A stretch of 64,000 nt of DNA from a virus, in the IMG/VR virus record IMGVR_UViG_3300028800_000076, positions 1 to 64,000 of that record. One strand, given 5' to 3'. Position numbers and translations under genes: made by a program. Shown here one piece after another: positions 22,712-30,801 of this stretch. Positions within the stretch are counted from its first letter, which is position 1. Each line of letters starts with the position of its first letter. The notes under the pieces are model-generated. The model searched no databases, had not been told where the DNA came from, and worked only from the letters and a program-made list of their open reading frames with translations.

Positions 22712-22965
22712 TTATTGGCTTTCTCCAGCAGAATATCGGCATGGCACGGCAGCGGTGAGCACCAGCACACCAAGTCCTTGCCCTTCAGATCATGTACCTC
22801 AGCGCAGACTAAGGCTTCGGAGAAGTGCTTGCGATACTTCTCGATGCATTCCTCGCGCGTGCCGTCCTTACCGACCACATAGGGGTTTCCCCACTTGGTT
22901 GGCCTGCCGACATAGACCGCGTTAGCAGGTCTATGCCTGTCCCGCATGTTCCAGACCTTAGGCAC
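22708..22965 (-). CDS. DUF4326 protein
   Basis: An 85-residue protein with VGRPTKWGNPYVVG and, near the end, LVCWCSPLPCHAD, the signature of DUF4326, a small phage and bacterial family of unknown function with conserved cysteines and histidine. Start is GTG at 22965 with GGGAG eight bases before it; the N terminus from that start matches the family. It sits between PseI- and PseB-type genes with overlaps on both sides, an odd place for a non-sugar gene. Confidence 0.85.
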   Translation of the reverse strand: MPKVWNMRDRHRPANAVYVGRPTKWGNPYVVGKDGTREECIEKYRKHFSEALVCAEVHDLKGKDLVCWCSPLPCHADILLEKANK

Positions 22966-23968
22966 TGATCATCTCCCAGGTTAGGGCTTGGCCGCGCTTA
23001 AGTCTCCGGATCGTGTGCTTGCCCAGAATTTTGGGAAGCTCTTTTGGGGGAAGTCCATAGGCCGGACGGATCGAGCGGACATTCTCATTGGTGAATATCT
23101 CTCCGGCCTCCATGTTCTCCACGACATAGAGCGAGCGGCGGAACTGCTTTGATGATTCTTGACTGGTTGGTGCCCTAGGCGTGTTTATCGCAGTCCAGGT
23201 ATCGCGCACAGTCTTGCACATACCTTTGAATTCTTCGGGCTCCATGCTGAATTCAGCGTCCTCGATATCATCCTCACGCGAGACGCAAAAATGCTTCTCG
23301 ATAATAGATGCACCAAGCGCAGTCGCAGCAATAGGTATCTCCACGCCCACGGTATGGTCTGAAATTCCTGTCACAAAATGCGAACGTCCGATCTTTCTCA
23401 AATCGGCCTCAGCCACAGGCGTAGGATAGCCACTAATGCACGCTAGCGCCGTGGCATTATTTCCTGCCGCCACCATTGCGGCATCAATCTCCTCCTCAGA
23501 GGCCATGCCAGTCGAGATAATGAGCGGCTTTCCTGTTCTGGCCACAGCCTTGATCAAAGGAATATCCACAATCTCCATGCTGGCTATCTTATAGGCTGGG
23601 CACTCCAAGCTCTCTAAAAGCTCAAGCCCGGTCTTATCAAAGACAGAGGAGAAAACTGTCTGGCCATATTGTTTGGCGAGATGGAAAATACTCTCTACCA
23701 AGCCGGGAGGTGTCTGGGCCTTGCGATAAAGTTCGTGAAGCTTGCGGCCCTTCCATGGGCCCTCCTTAATGATAAAGTCGGACCCATCACTATCAATTGT
23801 TAGACTATCAGCGGTATAGCACTGAATTTTGACGGCATCTGCTCCTGCTCCAGCAGCTAGGCCCATCAGATAGGCTGCTTTCTCAAACGAGCCCTGATGA
23901 TTGCCGCTAATCTCCGCAATCATATATGGAGGTTCGCCAGGACCAATCTTGCGGCCGTTAATGATCAC
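22958..23968 (-). CDS. Nonulosonic acid synthase, PseI/NeuB type
   Basis: A 336-residue synthase. GPGEPPYMIAEISGNHQGS near the start, VKIQCYTADSLT, PAYKIASMEIVDIPLI, ISTGMAS, GISDHTVG and IEKHFCVSREDDIEDAEFS lie in the order of the NeuB TIM barrel, followed by an SAF (antifreeze-like) domain from about residue 280. NeuB enzymes condense a hexosamine with phosphoenolpyruvate; the AEISGNH and KGR-LHELY patterns suit the pseudaminic acid synthase branch. GTG start in a GTGA overlap with the small gene upstream. It is the committed step of the cassette. The branch is inferred; the superfamily is certain. Confidence 0.9.
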   Translation of the reverse strand: MIINGRKIGPGEPPYMIAEISGNHQGSFEKAAYLMGLAAGAGADAVKIQCYTADSLTIDSDGSDFIIKEGPWKGRKLHELYRKAQTPPGLVESIFHLAKQYGQTVFSSVFDKTGLELLESLECPAYKIASMEIVDIPLIKAVARTGKPLIISTGMASEEEIDAAMVAAGNNATALACISGYPTPVAEADLRKIGRSHFVTGISDHTVGVEIPIAATALGASIIEKHFCVSREDDIEDAEFSMEPEEFKGMCKTVRDTWTAINTPRAPTSQESSKQFRRSLYVVENMEAGEIFTNENVRSIRPAYGLPPKELPKILGKHTIRRLKRGQALTWEMISA

Positions 23969-24159
23969 GAAGGTATCTCTCCGAGTTTCATCATTTGATC
24001 GGCAATGAACCGATCATTCTGATTAATTTGCCGCAATACAGTCCTTGTCTCTTCGGGGGCCTTCTCAAGCGCGATGCGCAAAAGCTCCATCCACAGCCCA
24101 TTATTGTGACGACGTGTCTCCTCTATGAGACCGATGGTTGTGTGTTGCGCAATGTTCAT
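23965..24159 (-). CDS. Small protein typical of nonulosonate or glycan clusters
   Basis: A 64-residue helical protein (IEETRRHNNGLWMELLRIA, then QINQNDRFIADQMMKL). Short proteins with NN-LWM and IN-ND-I patterns are found next to sialic or pseudaminic acid genes in bacteria, as far as I recall; their function is unknown. ATGA and GTGA overlaps join it to both flanking enzymes, so it is likely made in step with them. Confidence 0.6.
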   Translation of the reverse strand: MNIAQHTTIGLIEETRRHNNGLWMELLRIALEKAPEETRTVLRQINQNDRFIADQMMKLGEIPS

Positions 24160-26171
24160 GACACTCTCACGCTTGCAGTCGCCGCAATGGATGGCCCAAC
24201 GATATCACTCTTCACCTTGTCTTCGGCCACAGCCTTCTTGATCACACCCAGCGTCCGGTCATAGGCGTTTACGATGCGGCGCATGTCGGCTTCATTGTGG
24301 GCGTACATGAAGTTGTGGCTGGCGATGATGAGCACGCCGTTCTTGATCATCTCCTGCATGTACAACGTCTTGATATCCTCAGCGGTGTTCATGCCAACGG
24401 CTATGAAGTTCACGCGCGAGAAATAAGAACCCGTGATGCGCAGGCAGTGGATGCCGTGCTTTTCCTGCATGAAGGAGACCAGCGTGGAAATCTCGCGGTT
24501 CTTCGCCATCAGCGCATCATGCACGGGCTCACGCTCCATCTTCTCGATAACTGCGAGCGAGGCGGCGAGCGAGAGCGTCTCGCCAAAGAACGTGCCGCTG
24601 AAGCAGACCTGATCCATCAGCTTCATGTACTTTTTCTTACCGACCAGGGCGCTGATCGGCATGCCGTTGCCCATGGCCTTGCCGAAGGTGGCCAGATCAG
24701 GGGTAACCCCCCAGACTTTCTGCGCTCCCCCCAGGCCAAACCGGAATCCCGTGATGATCTCATCAAAGATCAGCAGCGTGCCAGTGAGATTACAGAGAAC
24801 GCGCAATCTTGCGAGGAATTCTGGATCGGTCTCCGGCTCCACAATGACGCAGGCAAAGCGCTTGGTGACCAAAGCCTTCTCGGCAAACGTGATATCGCCA
24901 TGCCGCATGACGGTGGTGAAGTCGCGGATGCCTTCGGGCACGCCGATGTTGCGCACCGGGTCCCGCGCGATGGCCCAGTCCATCCAGCCGTGATAGCCCG
25001 CACTCAGAATATGGTCGCGGCCGGTCATGGCCCTGGCAAGCCTCACCGCAGCGCTGGTGACATCCGTGCCGTTCTTGCCAAAGCGCGCCATCTCAGCGCA
25101 TGGAATGTAACGATTCAGCTTCTCGGCCAGCTTATGCTCTAGATCGGTGGCGAGACTAAAGCTGATCCCACGATCAAGCTGCATACGGATAGCACGATCA
25201 ACATCAGGGTCCCGATGACCCAGAATAACTGGGAGCAAACCACCCACAAGGTCGACATAATCGTTCCCATCAACGTCATAGACGTGTCCTCCGCTGCCGT
25301 GTGTGACAAATAAGGGCGACTCCACGGGATACTGGAGCTTGCTCTTGGAGTAGGTCTGCGTACCCAGCGGAATGAGGCGCTCCGTGACGCCCAGCATGGC
25401 ATGGGAGACCGTGTGCTCGCGCTTCACCGGCTCCTCAACCACAAGCTCATCCCAGAAGCGCTCATTGCGCGGATGATACTTGTTGAGATTGCGATACTCT
25501 GGGTTCTTATCCAGAAAGCGTTTGATGCCCAGATACGAGAAATCCAGGCACTTTTCAGCCAGTATCTGACACAGATGATAGTCATCCTGGGTGTCGAGCA
25601 CCCATCGCTCCTTGTGCATGTCCGGAAGCGGGCAAGTCAGGTTCACGATCTTGTAGCGCATCCTGTTACGCAGGATGTATTGCGTCACGGTGTTGCGATC
25701 AGAGGGTCTGGTGGCCTTTTCGTTGGCCTCCTTGAGTGCCTTAACCGTCATCACCTCGCAGTCGAGTCCGTCAGGCCATGTCGGCGGGTCGATATTGGAG
25801 GCGTAGTCGGCTCCTGTGGCCTCTCGTAGGGCCGCAACCTCGCCCACAACGCGCGGATCAATAAAGGGGCAATCCCCTGTCAGACGAATTACAACATCCG
25901 CCTCCGCAGCGATGGCTGCTCCTGTAAATCTAGACAAAACATCAGTCTCGCTACCCCTGAAACACTTAATGCTTTTCTTTTTGCACCACTCTTCAATTAC
26001 ATTGTCTTGTTCGAGAGTGCTGGTGGCTATCCACACCTCGTTGACGCCGGGAATGCTATATGCAGACCCCGTTACCCAATCTAAAACAACACCCCCGCCA
26101 AGGGACATCAACACTTTCCCCCTCAGACGAGTGCTGCCAATCCTTGCAATGACAATCGCAACCGTTTTCAC
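24156..26171 (-). CDS. Fusion of SpsF-type cytidylyltransferase and class III aminotransferase
   Basis: A 671-residue two-domain enzyme. Residues 1-about 245 are an SpsF-like nucleotidyltransferase (ARIGSTRLRGKVL at 9-21, RLTGDCPFIDP at 96-106 with the metal-binding D100), as used to activate sugars with CMP. Residues about 255-655 are a class III aminotransferase like glutamate-1-semialdehyde aminomutase: NGTDVTSAAVRLAR at 367-380, FDEIITGFR at 469-477 and PLP lysine K498 in FGKAMGNG. GTG start overlapping the TAG of the HNH gene. Activation and an amino transfer may act on one sugar. Fusions of this kind occur in bacterial glycan clusters; the substrate is not shown. Confidence 0.85.
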   Translation of the reverse strand: MKTVAIVIARIGSTRLRGKVLMSLGGGVVLDWVTGSAYSIPGVNEVWIATSTLEQDNVIEEWCKKKSIKCFRGSETDVLSRFTGAAIAAEADVVIRLTGDCPFIDPRVVGEVAALREATGADYASNIDPPTWPDGLDCEVMTVKALKEANEKATRPSDRNTVTQYILRNRMRYKIVNLTCPLPDMHKERWVLDTQDDYHLCQILAEKCLDFSYLGIKRFLDKNPEYRNLNKYHPRNERFWDELVVEEPVKREHTVSHAMLGVTERLIPLGTQTYSKSKLQYPVESPLFVTHGSGGHVYDVDGNDYVDLVGGLLPVILGHRDPDVDRAIRMQLDRGISFSLATDLEHKLAEKLNRYIPCAEMARFGKNGTDVTSAAVRLARAMTGRDHILSAGYHGWMDWAIARDPVRNIGVPEGIRDFTTVMRHGDITFAEKALVTKRFACVIVEPETDPEFLARLRVLCNLTGTLLIFDEIITGFRFGLGGAQKVWGVTPDLATFGKAMGNGMPISALVGKKKYMKLMDQVCFSGTFFGETLSLAASLAVIEKMEREPVHDALMAKNREISTLVSFMQEKHGIHCLRITGSYFSRVNFIAVGMNTAEDIKTLYMQEMIKNGVLIIASHNFMYAHNEADMRRIVNAYDRTLGVIKKAVAEDKVKSDIVGPSIAATASVRVS

Positions 26172-26797
26172 TAGATTTTTCCCTCTAAAAGAGCCGTGAC
26201 AGCTTGTTGTCCCGAGAGACCGAGTATTGATGTGAGCTTTTTGAGCTTGGCATAGCTCAATCCAAGTCTTTGGGAGGCGACTTTCATCGGAACCATTTCT
26301 TCTTCAATGGCAATCCATTGTGTCCAATTCCGATTTATCGACTGCGTATACTCATCAGCCCAACGCACATTCCCTGGTTCATAATTTCCGTTTGGGTCTA
26401 CCCGGTCTAATTCTAGTTTTTCTGGGCATTCTCCCATATAATTAAGAAAATTTTCAAACTTCATCCACGGCTCATAAATCGTAATGCCTCGTCCGTGGTA
26501 GTTTGGATAATCCTTACAATTTGGATTTGTGCAGCGCTCTATCATCTTAGCCCAGGATTTATATGTTCTGGACATTCTTCCTCGTCGAGAATGGCCATGT
26601 ATTACACGAGCCGATCCGTCCAACTTGAGGCATCCACATGATTTTGTATGGCCTCTATTCAGCAGTTTTCCCATAGCGATATGGGGCTTACCGCAGTCAC
26701 AAGAACAAAGCCACGCAGATCGGCCTTCGACATTCTTCCACCGCTCTATAACCGTTAAACGGCCGAATCTCATCCCAGCCAACCGCAGCGCCCTCAC
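26171..26797 (-). CDS. HNH-type homing endonuclease within the sugar cassette
   Basis: A 208-residue protein with the GRLTVIERW start, two CxC/CxCL zinc-knuckle turns (CSCDCG, SCGCL), YKSWAKMIERCTNPN, YHGRGI, and a LDRVDPNGNYEPGNVRWADE core typical of phage HNH homing endonucleases, then a helix-turn-helix tail. Start is GTG at 26797 with GGGAGG before it, overlapping the TGA of the oxidoreductase gene; the stop overlaps the GTG of the fusion enzyme. AT-rich compared with its neighbours, so a recent arrival. It cuts DNA near insertion-free sites to spread itself (family knowledge). Confidence 0.85.
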   Translation of the reverse strand: MRALRLAGMRFGRLTVIERWKNVEGRSAWLCSCDCGKPHIAMGKLLNRGHTKSCGCLKLDGSARVIHGHSRRGRMSRTYKSWAKMIERCTNPNCKDYPNYHGRGITIYEPWMKFENFLNYMGECPEKLELDRVDPNGNYEPGNVRWADEYTQSINRNWTQWIAIEEEMVPMKVASQRLGLSYAKLKKLTSILGLSGQQAVTALLEGKI

Positions 26798-27663
26798 CGA
26801 TATCCTCCCATTTCGCGCACCTTCAGACATATCTCCAGCACGTCCAGGGCCTCCTGTCCCGTGCACCCGATTGTCTCCTTGCCATCGATCCTATCGATAA
26901 AGGCCTGCATCTCGTCCTTGTAGTCCTGATCGTAGCTGCCTTCGGTGTCCCAGTAATGAAGAGCGCCTTCTTCAGCTTCTGGGACATGCAATGTAGCTCT
27001 GCGCTCCGGCAGATTTACTTCGATCCAGCCTCCTGGGCCGCCAATGGCGAAGCCGCGCCGCTCTGGCTTCGTCACATAATCCAGGTGGATGTGGCTGATG
27101 ACGGAGCGCTGATGCGACAACAGAATATCGGCCGCATCGTCATGCTCGCCACCGCTTACGGCCGCCGAGTGAACCTTCGCAGGGCCCAACAGATAAAGGG
27201 CAAGATCAATCTCGTGGCTCCAGTTCAAGACTACGCCATCACGTAGATACTGCGGCTTATCGTTATACTGAGCACAGCAGAATGTAGCCCATGTGGGAGA
27301 GCCTATAAGCCCACCATCCAGCCATGCCTTGGCTTGCTTTACCGCGCTATTAAAGCGCTGGTTATAGCCGCACATCAATGGATAGGATTTGCCTCCAAGG
27401 ATAATCAGTTGATCCATAGTCGCGGCTATGGGCTTCTCTACAAAAACAGGCTTATCCCTTGCCATAAGCAAGTGAGCGAAATGGTGGGTTGTCGGACTTG
27501 CAATAACCACAGCATCAGACTTCTCGATCAACTCTTGCTCTGACTCAACAGAGCGCCCCATGCTGTCATCCGGATCGTAGACATAAATGGTATGCCCAAG
27601 CTCAAGAAGATTATGAGCATGCCGCCTGCCAATCGACCCAAAGCCAATGATACCAACCTTCAC
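26794..27663 (-). CDS. Gfo/Idh/MocA family oxidoreductase
   Basis: A 289-residue NAD(P)-dependent sugar oxidoreductase: VGIIGFGSIGRRH with GxGxxG at residues 7-12, VVIASPTTHH, VFVEKPIA with the EKP motif, and GVVLNWSHEIDLALYLLG, the catalytic His region of the family. The start is GTG at 27663, overlapping the stop of the methyltransferase (GTGA) with GAGGAGGGAG upstream; the longer ORF is a shadow. Shorter than the usual 330-350 residues. It may oxidise or reduce a sugar ring position during nonulosonate synthesis. Its 3' end meets the homing endonuclease. Confidence 0.85.
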   Translation of the reverse strand: MKVGIIGFGSIGRRHAHNLLELGHTIYVYDPDDSMGRSVESEQELIEKSDAVVIASPTTHHFAHLLMARDKPVFVEKPIAATMDQLIILGGKSYPLMCGYNQRFNSAVKQAKAWLDGGLIGSPTWATFCCAQYNDKPQYLRDGVVLNWSHEIDLALYLLGPAKVHSAAVSGGEHDDAADILLSHQRSVISHIHLDYVTKPERRGFAIGGPGGWIEVNLPERRATLHVPEAEEGALHYWDTEGSYDQDYKDEMQAFIDRIDGKETIGCTGQEALDVLEICLKVREMGGYR

Positions 27664-28292
27664 GACTCCCTCCTCGGCCAGCCGCGCGTTAGGTCCTTGC
27701 GCAGCGTAAAGACACCCTCGCGGCCTTCGCCCTTGCCGAAGATCACAAACTGCTCCAGCAGGTACGCAGGATTGGCGAGCCACAGATTGTGGTATGGCAT
27801 CTTGTATGTGGTGATGCGGGAGTCGTGGGCGTAGTCCTTGGTGTGCGGCTCCTCTGGCATAAAGTCGTGGATAACCAGAACGCCTTTATCTTCGAGCACG
27901 CGATCCACCTCGGAGACGATCCTGAACAGGTCCTCGCGGTCCACCAGATAGAGAAAAAAGCCCAGGACCACGAGATCGAAGCTACCTGGGCCGTAGCCCA
28001 GCACATCAGCGCTGCCGACACGCAGGCCTAGCTCACGATAGCGCCTGCGGCCCTCCTCAATGGCATCCCAGGATAGGTCGCATCCCTTACAGGATTCGGG
28101 TCCATAGCGGGTGTGTAGCTCATCGAGCCGCCAGCCATTGCCGCAAGCCACCTCCAGAATGTTCTTGGGCTTGATGCGGTCGTTGGAGAAGATTTCCCTG
28201 AGCACAGGATCATCAACGCGCGACTTTCCACGGTTACGCTTATGCCAATTGTTACCTTCCGACTCTCTAACGATTTCCGATTGCTTGCCCAC
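27660..28292 (-). CDS. SAM-dependent methyltransferase of the sugar cassette
   Basis: A 210-residue class I methyltransferase: NILEVACGNGWRLDELH (motif I, 45-60), GCDLSWDAI (motif II), DVLGYGPGSFDLVVLGFFLY (motif III region) and VLEDKGVLVIHDF. GTG start with GGGGAGG upstream, inside the end of the formyltransferase gene. Methyltransferases occur in pseudaminic and legionaminic acid clusters, where they may decorate the sugar or act on the amine; the acceptor here is unknown. Confidence 0.8.
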   Translation of the reverse strand: MGKQSEIVRESEGNNWHKRNRGKSRVDDPVLREIFSNDRIKPKNILEVACGNGWRLDELHTRYGPESCKGCDLSWDAIEEGRRRYRELGLRVGSADVLGYGPGSFDLVVLGFFLYLVDREDLFRIVSEVDRVLEDKGVLVIHDFMPEEPHTKDYAHDSRITTYKMPYHNLWLANPAYLLEQFVIFGKGEGREGVFTLRKDLTRGWPRRES

Positions 28293-28848
28293 GGCTGATC
28301 CTCCCCATGTCTTCCACGAACTCCACAGGGGTTTTCCATCCGGCCGGGAGCACTATCTTTTCTCGATCTTTAACCCGGTGCAAGGTGCCTTTACCCTCTT
28401 GTTTAATCGCCGGTATCTCTTTCCCTGCCACAATCCAGGACCAAACAGACTCAAGGGCAAAAAGGGCGTGATCCTGGAGGTGCCGATAGCTGCTTTCGAG
28501 GGTTTCTTTTTCAGGGTTGAGGAACCTAACCTTGAGTTGGAGCGCGATATCACCTGTGTCCAGACCTTCATCGATGTGGTGGACTGTTACGCCTTTGGGG
28601 GTGTCATCGAACCAGGACCATAGGTTGCAATCTGCCCCGCGATTCCACGGGAGCAATGACCAATGGACATTAAAAATACGGCCGCGATACTTCTCGATCA
28701 CCTCCGGCTTGATGATGTGCCTGTGGCCATAGCTGATCACGTAGTCGCAATCAACGAAGGGCTGGTTATGGGCCTGCGTGAGAATAGTGTGATCCTTGAA
28801 GATATGCTGGATCAGGTCTGGTCTTGTGGTGAGGAGCATGACCTTCAT
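28267..28848 (-). CDS. Sugar N-formyltransferase
   Basis: A 193-residue folate-dependent formyltransferase: catalytic N60 and H62 in IFNVHWSLLPWNRGAD, then GVTVHHIDEGLDTGDI with D97, the full Asn-His-Asp set of the methionyl-tRNA/WbkC formyltransferase fold. It lacks the C-terminal tRNA-binding domain, so an amino-sugar acceptor is likely. N-formylated pseudaminic acid is known from bacteria, which fits this cassette. ATGA coupling with the GNAT gene upstream. Reaction class is near certain; acceptor inferred. Confidence 0.87.
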   Translation of the reverse strand: MKVMLLTTRPDLIQHIFKDHTILTQAHNQPFVDCDYVISYGHRHIIKPEVIEKYRGRIFNVHWSLLPWNRGADCNLWSWFDDTPKGVTVHHIDEGLDTGDIALQLKVRFLNPEKETLESSYRHLQDHALFALESVWSWIVAGKEIPAIKQEGKGTLHRVKDREKIVLPAGWKTPVEFVEDMGRISRGQAIGNR

Positions 28849-29408
28849 GGGAAGAACTTTGCAAAGTGGACGAGAGCGATAGGTCTGCCGTTCTCGGACA
28901 GGAAGTGGTCATAGCGCACGCCATCCGGCTGCATGCCAGCAGCCAGCGCTAGCCTCACCATGGCGCGGTTTGATGTGTAGCACCCAGCCTCGATCTTGTG
29001 CATGTGGCACTGCTTTTCGAGAAAGGTCATGACTGCGGACCATGCCTCACGGCCTACGCCCTGGCCCCAATGCTCCTTGCCAATAAGGATGCCCATATTG
29101 GCGATGCGGTTATGCTCATCGATGTGGGCTGAGATAGTCCCTATATCGAAACGGCCTTGATGTTTGATAAGCCAGATGTGCGAGTTGGCCGGAAAGCTAT
29201 TGAGGTAATTATGCTGGCTTTCCTCTGTGTGCTTGCTATGCCGCTGTTCGGAGTATCGGACATTCTCTGGATCATTCAGCCATGCCACCTGGGTGGCAGT
29301 CACGAGGCTGGCACGGTGTGGCTCCAGTGTGAGCCGCTCAGTGGCTAATGTAGCTCGTCGGGGAGCGTCCCGCTGTCCAGACTTCGAAACCCCTTTTGCT
29401 TTAGCCAT
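28845..29408 (-). CDS. GNAT N-acetyltransferase, PseH-like position
   Basis: A 187-residue acetyltransferase of the RimJ/GNAT type. LATERLTLEPHR is the usual N-terminal strand, NMGILIGKEHWGQGVGREAW the acetyl-CoA loop (Q/R-x2-G-x-G/A), and SNRAMVRLALAAGM the helix before the last strand. In pseudaminic acid synthesis PseH of this fold acetylates the C4 amine. The first 20 residues overlap the gene upstream, so the true start is uncertain, but no later good start is visible. Confidence 0.75.
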   Translation of the reverse strand: MAKAKGVSKSGQRDAPRRATLATERLTLEPHRASLVTATQVAWLNDPENVRYSEQRHSKHTEESQHNYLNSFPANSHIWLIKHQGRFDIGTISAHIDEHNRIANMGILIGKEHWGQGVGREAWSAVMTFLEKQCHMHKIEAGCYTSNRAMVRLALAAGMQPDGVRYDHFLSENGRPIALVHFAKFFP

Positions 29409-29632
29409 TCACGCGATTCCATCCGGACTTTGAGAGGCAGAGACAGGCACGCCGTAATGGCCTTGTGCATGCCGATCTCAGCCGTTTTATGATCAGTGGG
29501 GCCGGGATAGCCTGGGTTATGCTTCTTCTGAAAAGCAATAACCCGGTCTACATCCTTCGACATGAGGACTTCATCGCGCTCCTTCGTGAAGGCCGCGATG
29601 GCTTCCTCAAGGTCGATCTGCTTCTCGGTCAT
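29345..29632 (-). CDS. Hypothetical protein
   Basis: A 95-residue helical protein (LEEAIAAFTKERDEVL, HKAITACLSLPLKVRMESREW). It starts in a TAATG junction with the VWA gene and overlaps the GNAT gene at its end. It could belong to either block. No family recognised. Confidence 0.55.
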   Translation of the reverse strand: MTEKQIDLEEAIAAFTKERDEVLMSKDVDRVIAFQKKHNPGYPGPTDHKTAEIGMHKAITACLSLPLKVRMESREWLKQKGFRSLDSGTLPDELH

Positions 29633-30237
29633 TACTGCTTCAGCTTCTGTTTCTCTTCGTCTGTGAAGGCCATCGCCTGACCAGTCGCACCATAGGTGCC
29701 GCGCTTGCTGGCCATAGTCGATAGGGTTGCTCCATAATTTCGCACGGAGGACTGCACAGTGCTGGCAGCAAGGTTGCCGTAGCTTGCGGCTTGCCCCGCA
29801 TTATCGAAGTTTGCGCCCAGGAAGATCACCTGCCAGTTCTTGGCGCGGCATGCATCGAGCAGCTTCTTCGCCTGCTCCACCGAGAGTTCGCGACTGTTAT
29901 TCTCGTGGCCATCCGTCATGATGATAATGGCCACCTTGTCGTAGCCGCCTGCGTTGGCGAGGGCGACGATCTTGCCGGTGGCGTCATTCAGCGGGGTCAT
30001 ACCGCGAGGCGGGGCCTCGGTCGGATCGACTGCTTTCCAGGTTTGCGGCGTGATGCGGTCCCGCAGAATCTGGAAGTCCAGTTTCCCGCTTTCGCTATCA
30101 AAGACGGCCAGCGTCACGCCGGTATCCACTTTGTCTTCGGCCAGCTTCTTGACGTAGGTATTCACCGAGTTGATGGCCTCAGTCCACTGAGCTTCCATGG
30201 AGCCTGAGCGGTCGAGAAGGATGAAATCATGTTGCAT
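29632..30237 (-). CDS. VWA domain protein with canonical MIDAS
   Basis: A 201-residue protein that is almost only a von Willebrand A domain: strand HDFILLDRSGSM with MIDAS D9-x-S11-x-S13, a threonine in RGMTPLNDATG as the third ligand, and KVAIIIMTDGHEN with the final Asp. It lacks a signal or membrane segment, so it acts in the cytoplasm. AAGGAG precedes the ATG. It is the third VWA-type protein in the window but not close to the two MoxR-linked ones in sequence. A partner ATPase may be any of the four AAA+ proteins. Confidence 0.88.
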   Translation of the reverse strand: MQHDFILLDRSGSMEAQWTEAINSVNTYVKKLAEDKVDTGVTLAVFDSESGKLDFQILRDRITPQTWKAVDPTEAPPRGMTPLNDATGKIVALANAGGYDKVAIIIMTDGHENNSRELSVEQAKKLLDACRAKNWQVIFLGANFDNAGQAASYGNLAASTVQSSVRNYGATLSTMASKRGTYGATGQAMAFTDEEKQKLKQ

Positions 30238-30238
30238 T

Positions 30239-30433
30239 TTACTTTGCTCCTTTTGAGCGTTTGGTCGTGGTGACCGGAATGGTTTCCTTGATGTGCCGCA
30301 GCAACTCGAAGGTGAGTTGGCACAACATCAGGATGGTATGGGCATCCGGGCTGTAACCCCCAAGGCCCTGCCGGGTGGATATCTCCTTGTGCAGGATCAG
30401 TTCGTAGCGTTCGCAGTCCTCGCGTGACAGCAC
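30239..30433 (-). CDS. Small hypothetical protein, GTG start
   Basis: A 64-residue helical protein (REDCERYELILHKEI, then AHTILMLCQLTFELLRHIKE) with a basic tail. GTG start with GGAGAAGGCC upstream, overlapping the stop of the previous gene. It lies one base before the VWA gene's leader, so they are cotranscribed. No family recognised. Confidence 0.6.
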   Translation of the reverse strand: MLSREDCERYELILHKEISTRQGLGGYSPDAHTILMLCQLTFELLRHIKETIPVTTTKRSKGAK

Positions 30434-30786
30434 TAGGCCTTCTCCATCGGATGCTCGCGCTGCATGTCAATGGCGCGCTGGAACCAGCTTACGACGGTCT
30501 GCTGGTCGGTGAGATTATTATGATTCACAATATCCCAACGGGGATCATGACTGCCCTTTAATCCCTGTGGGACGGCGGCATGAAGCGCAAGAATATGTGG
30601 GTCGCATAATTCTAGGTTGTTGGCCCCAAGAATTCCTCTCACGGCATCCAAAGCACCCAGGGCACAGTGAGCATACCCACCCTCTTTACGAGGGGTTTTC
30701 CGAACATGCTTTGCGTAACCGCCCGGGCGCGCGATCAGGTCTCGCGCCTTCTCCAAATTCTCCACCACTCTCGTCACATCAACCAT
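30433..30786 (-). CDS. DUF6197-like small phage protein
   Basis: A 117-residue protein with YAHCALGALDAVRG in the middle and WDIVNHNNLTDQQTVVSWFQRAIDM at the end, the same layout as the protein at 2844-3251 and as DUF6197-like phage proteins of unknown function. GGAGGAAGATC precedes the ATG. Two divergent copies in one phage are noteworthy. Confidence 0.65.
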   Translation of the reverse strand: MVDVTRVVENLEKARDLIARPGGYAKHVRKTPRKEGGYAHCALGALDAVRGILGANNLELCDPHILALHAAVPQGLKGSHDPRWDIVNHNNLTDQQTVVSWFQRAIDMQREHPMEKA

Positions 30787-30801
30787 GATCTTCCTCCAGT
30801 T

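Noticed and set aside
24297-25142. 281-residue plus-strand ORF opposite the aminotransferase fusion
   Set aside because: Fully antisense to a well-supported two-domain enzyme; composition (H, R, D, G) is that of a shadow frame.
26798-26866. Longer N terminus of the HNH gene in the sugar cassette
   Set aside because: It would overlap the oxidoreductase gene by over 70 bases, whereas the GTG at 26797 has GGGAGG and the usual GTGA coupling.
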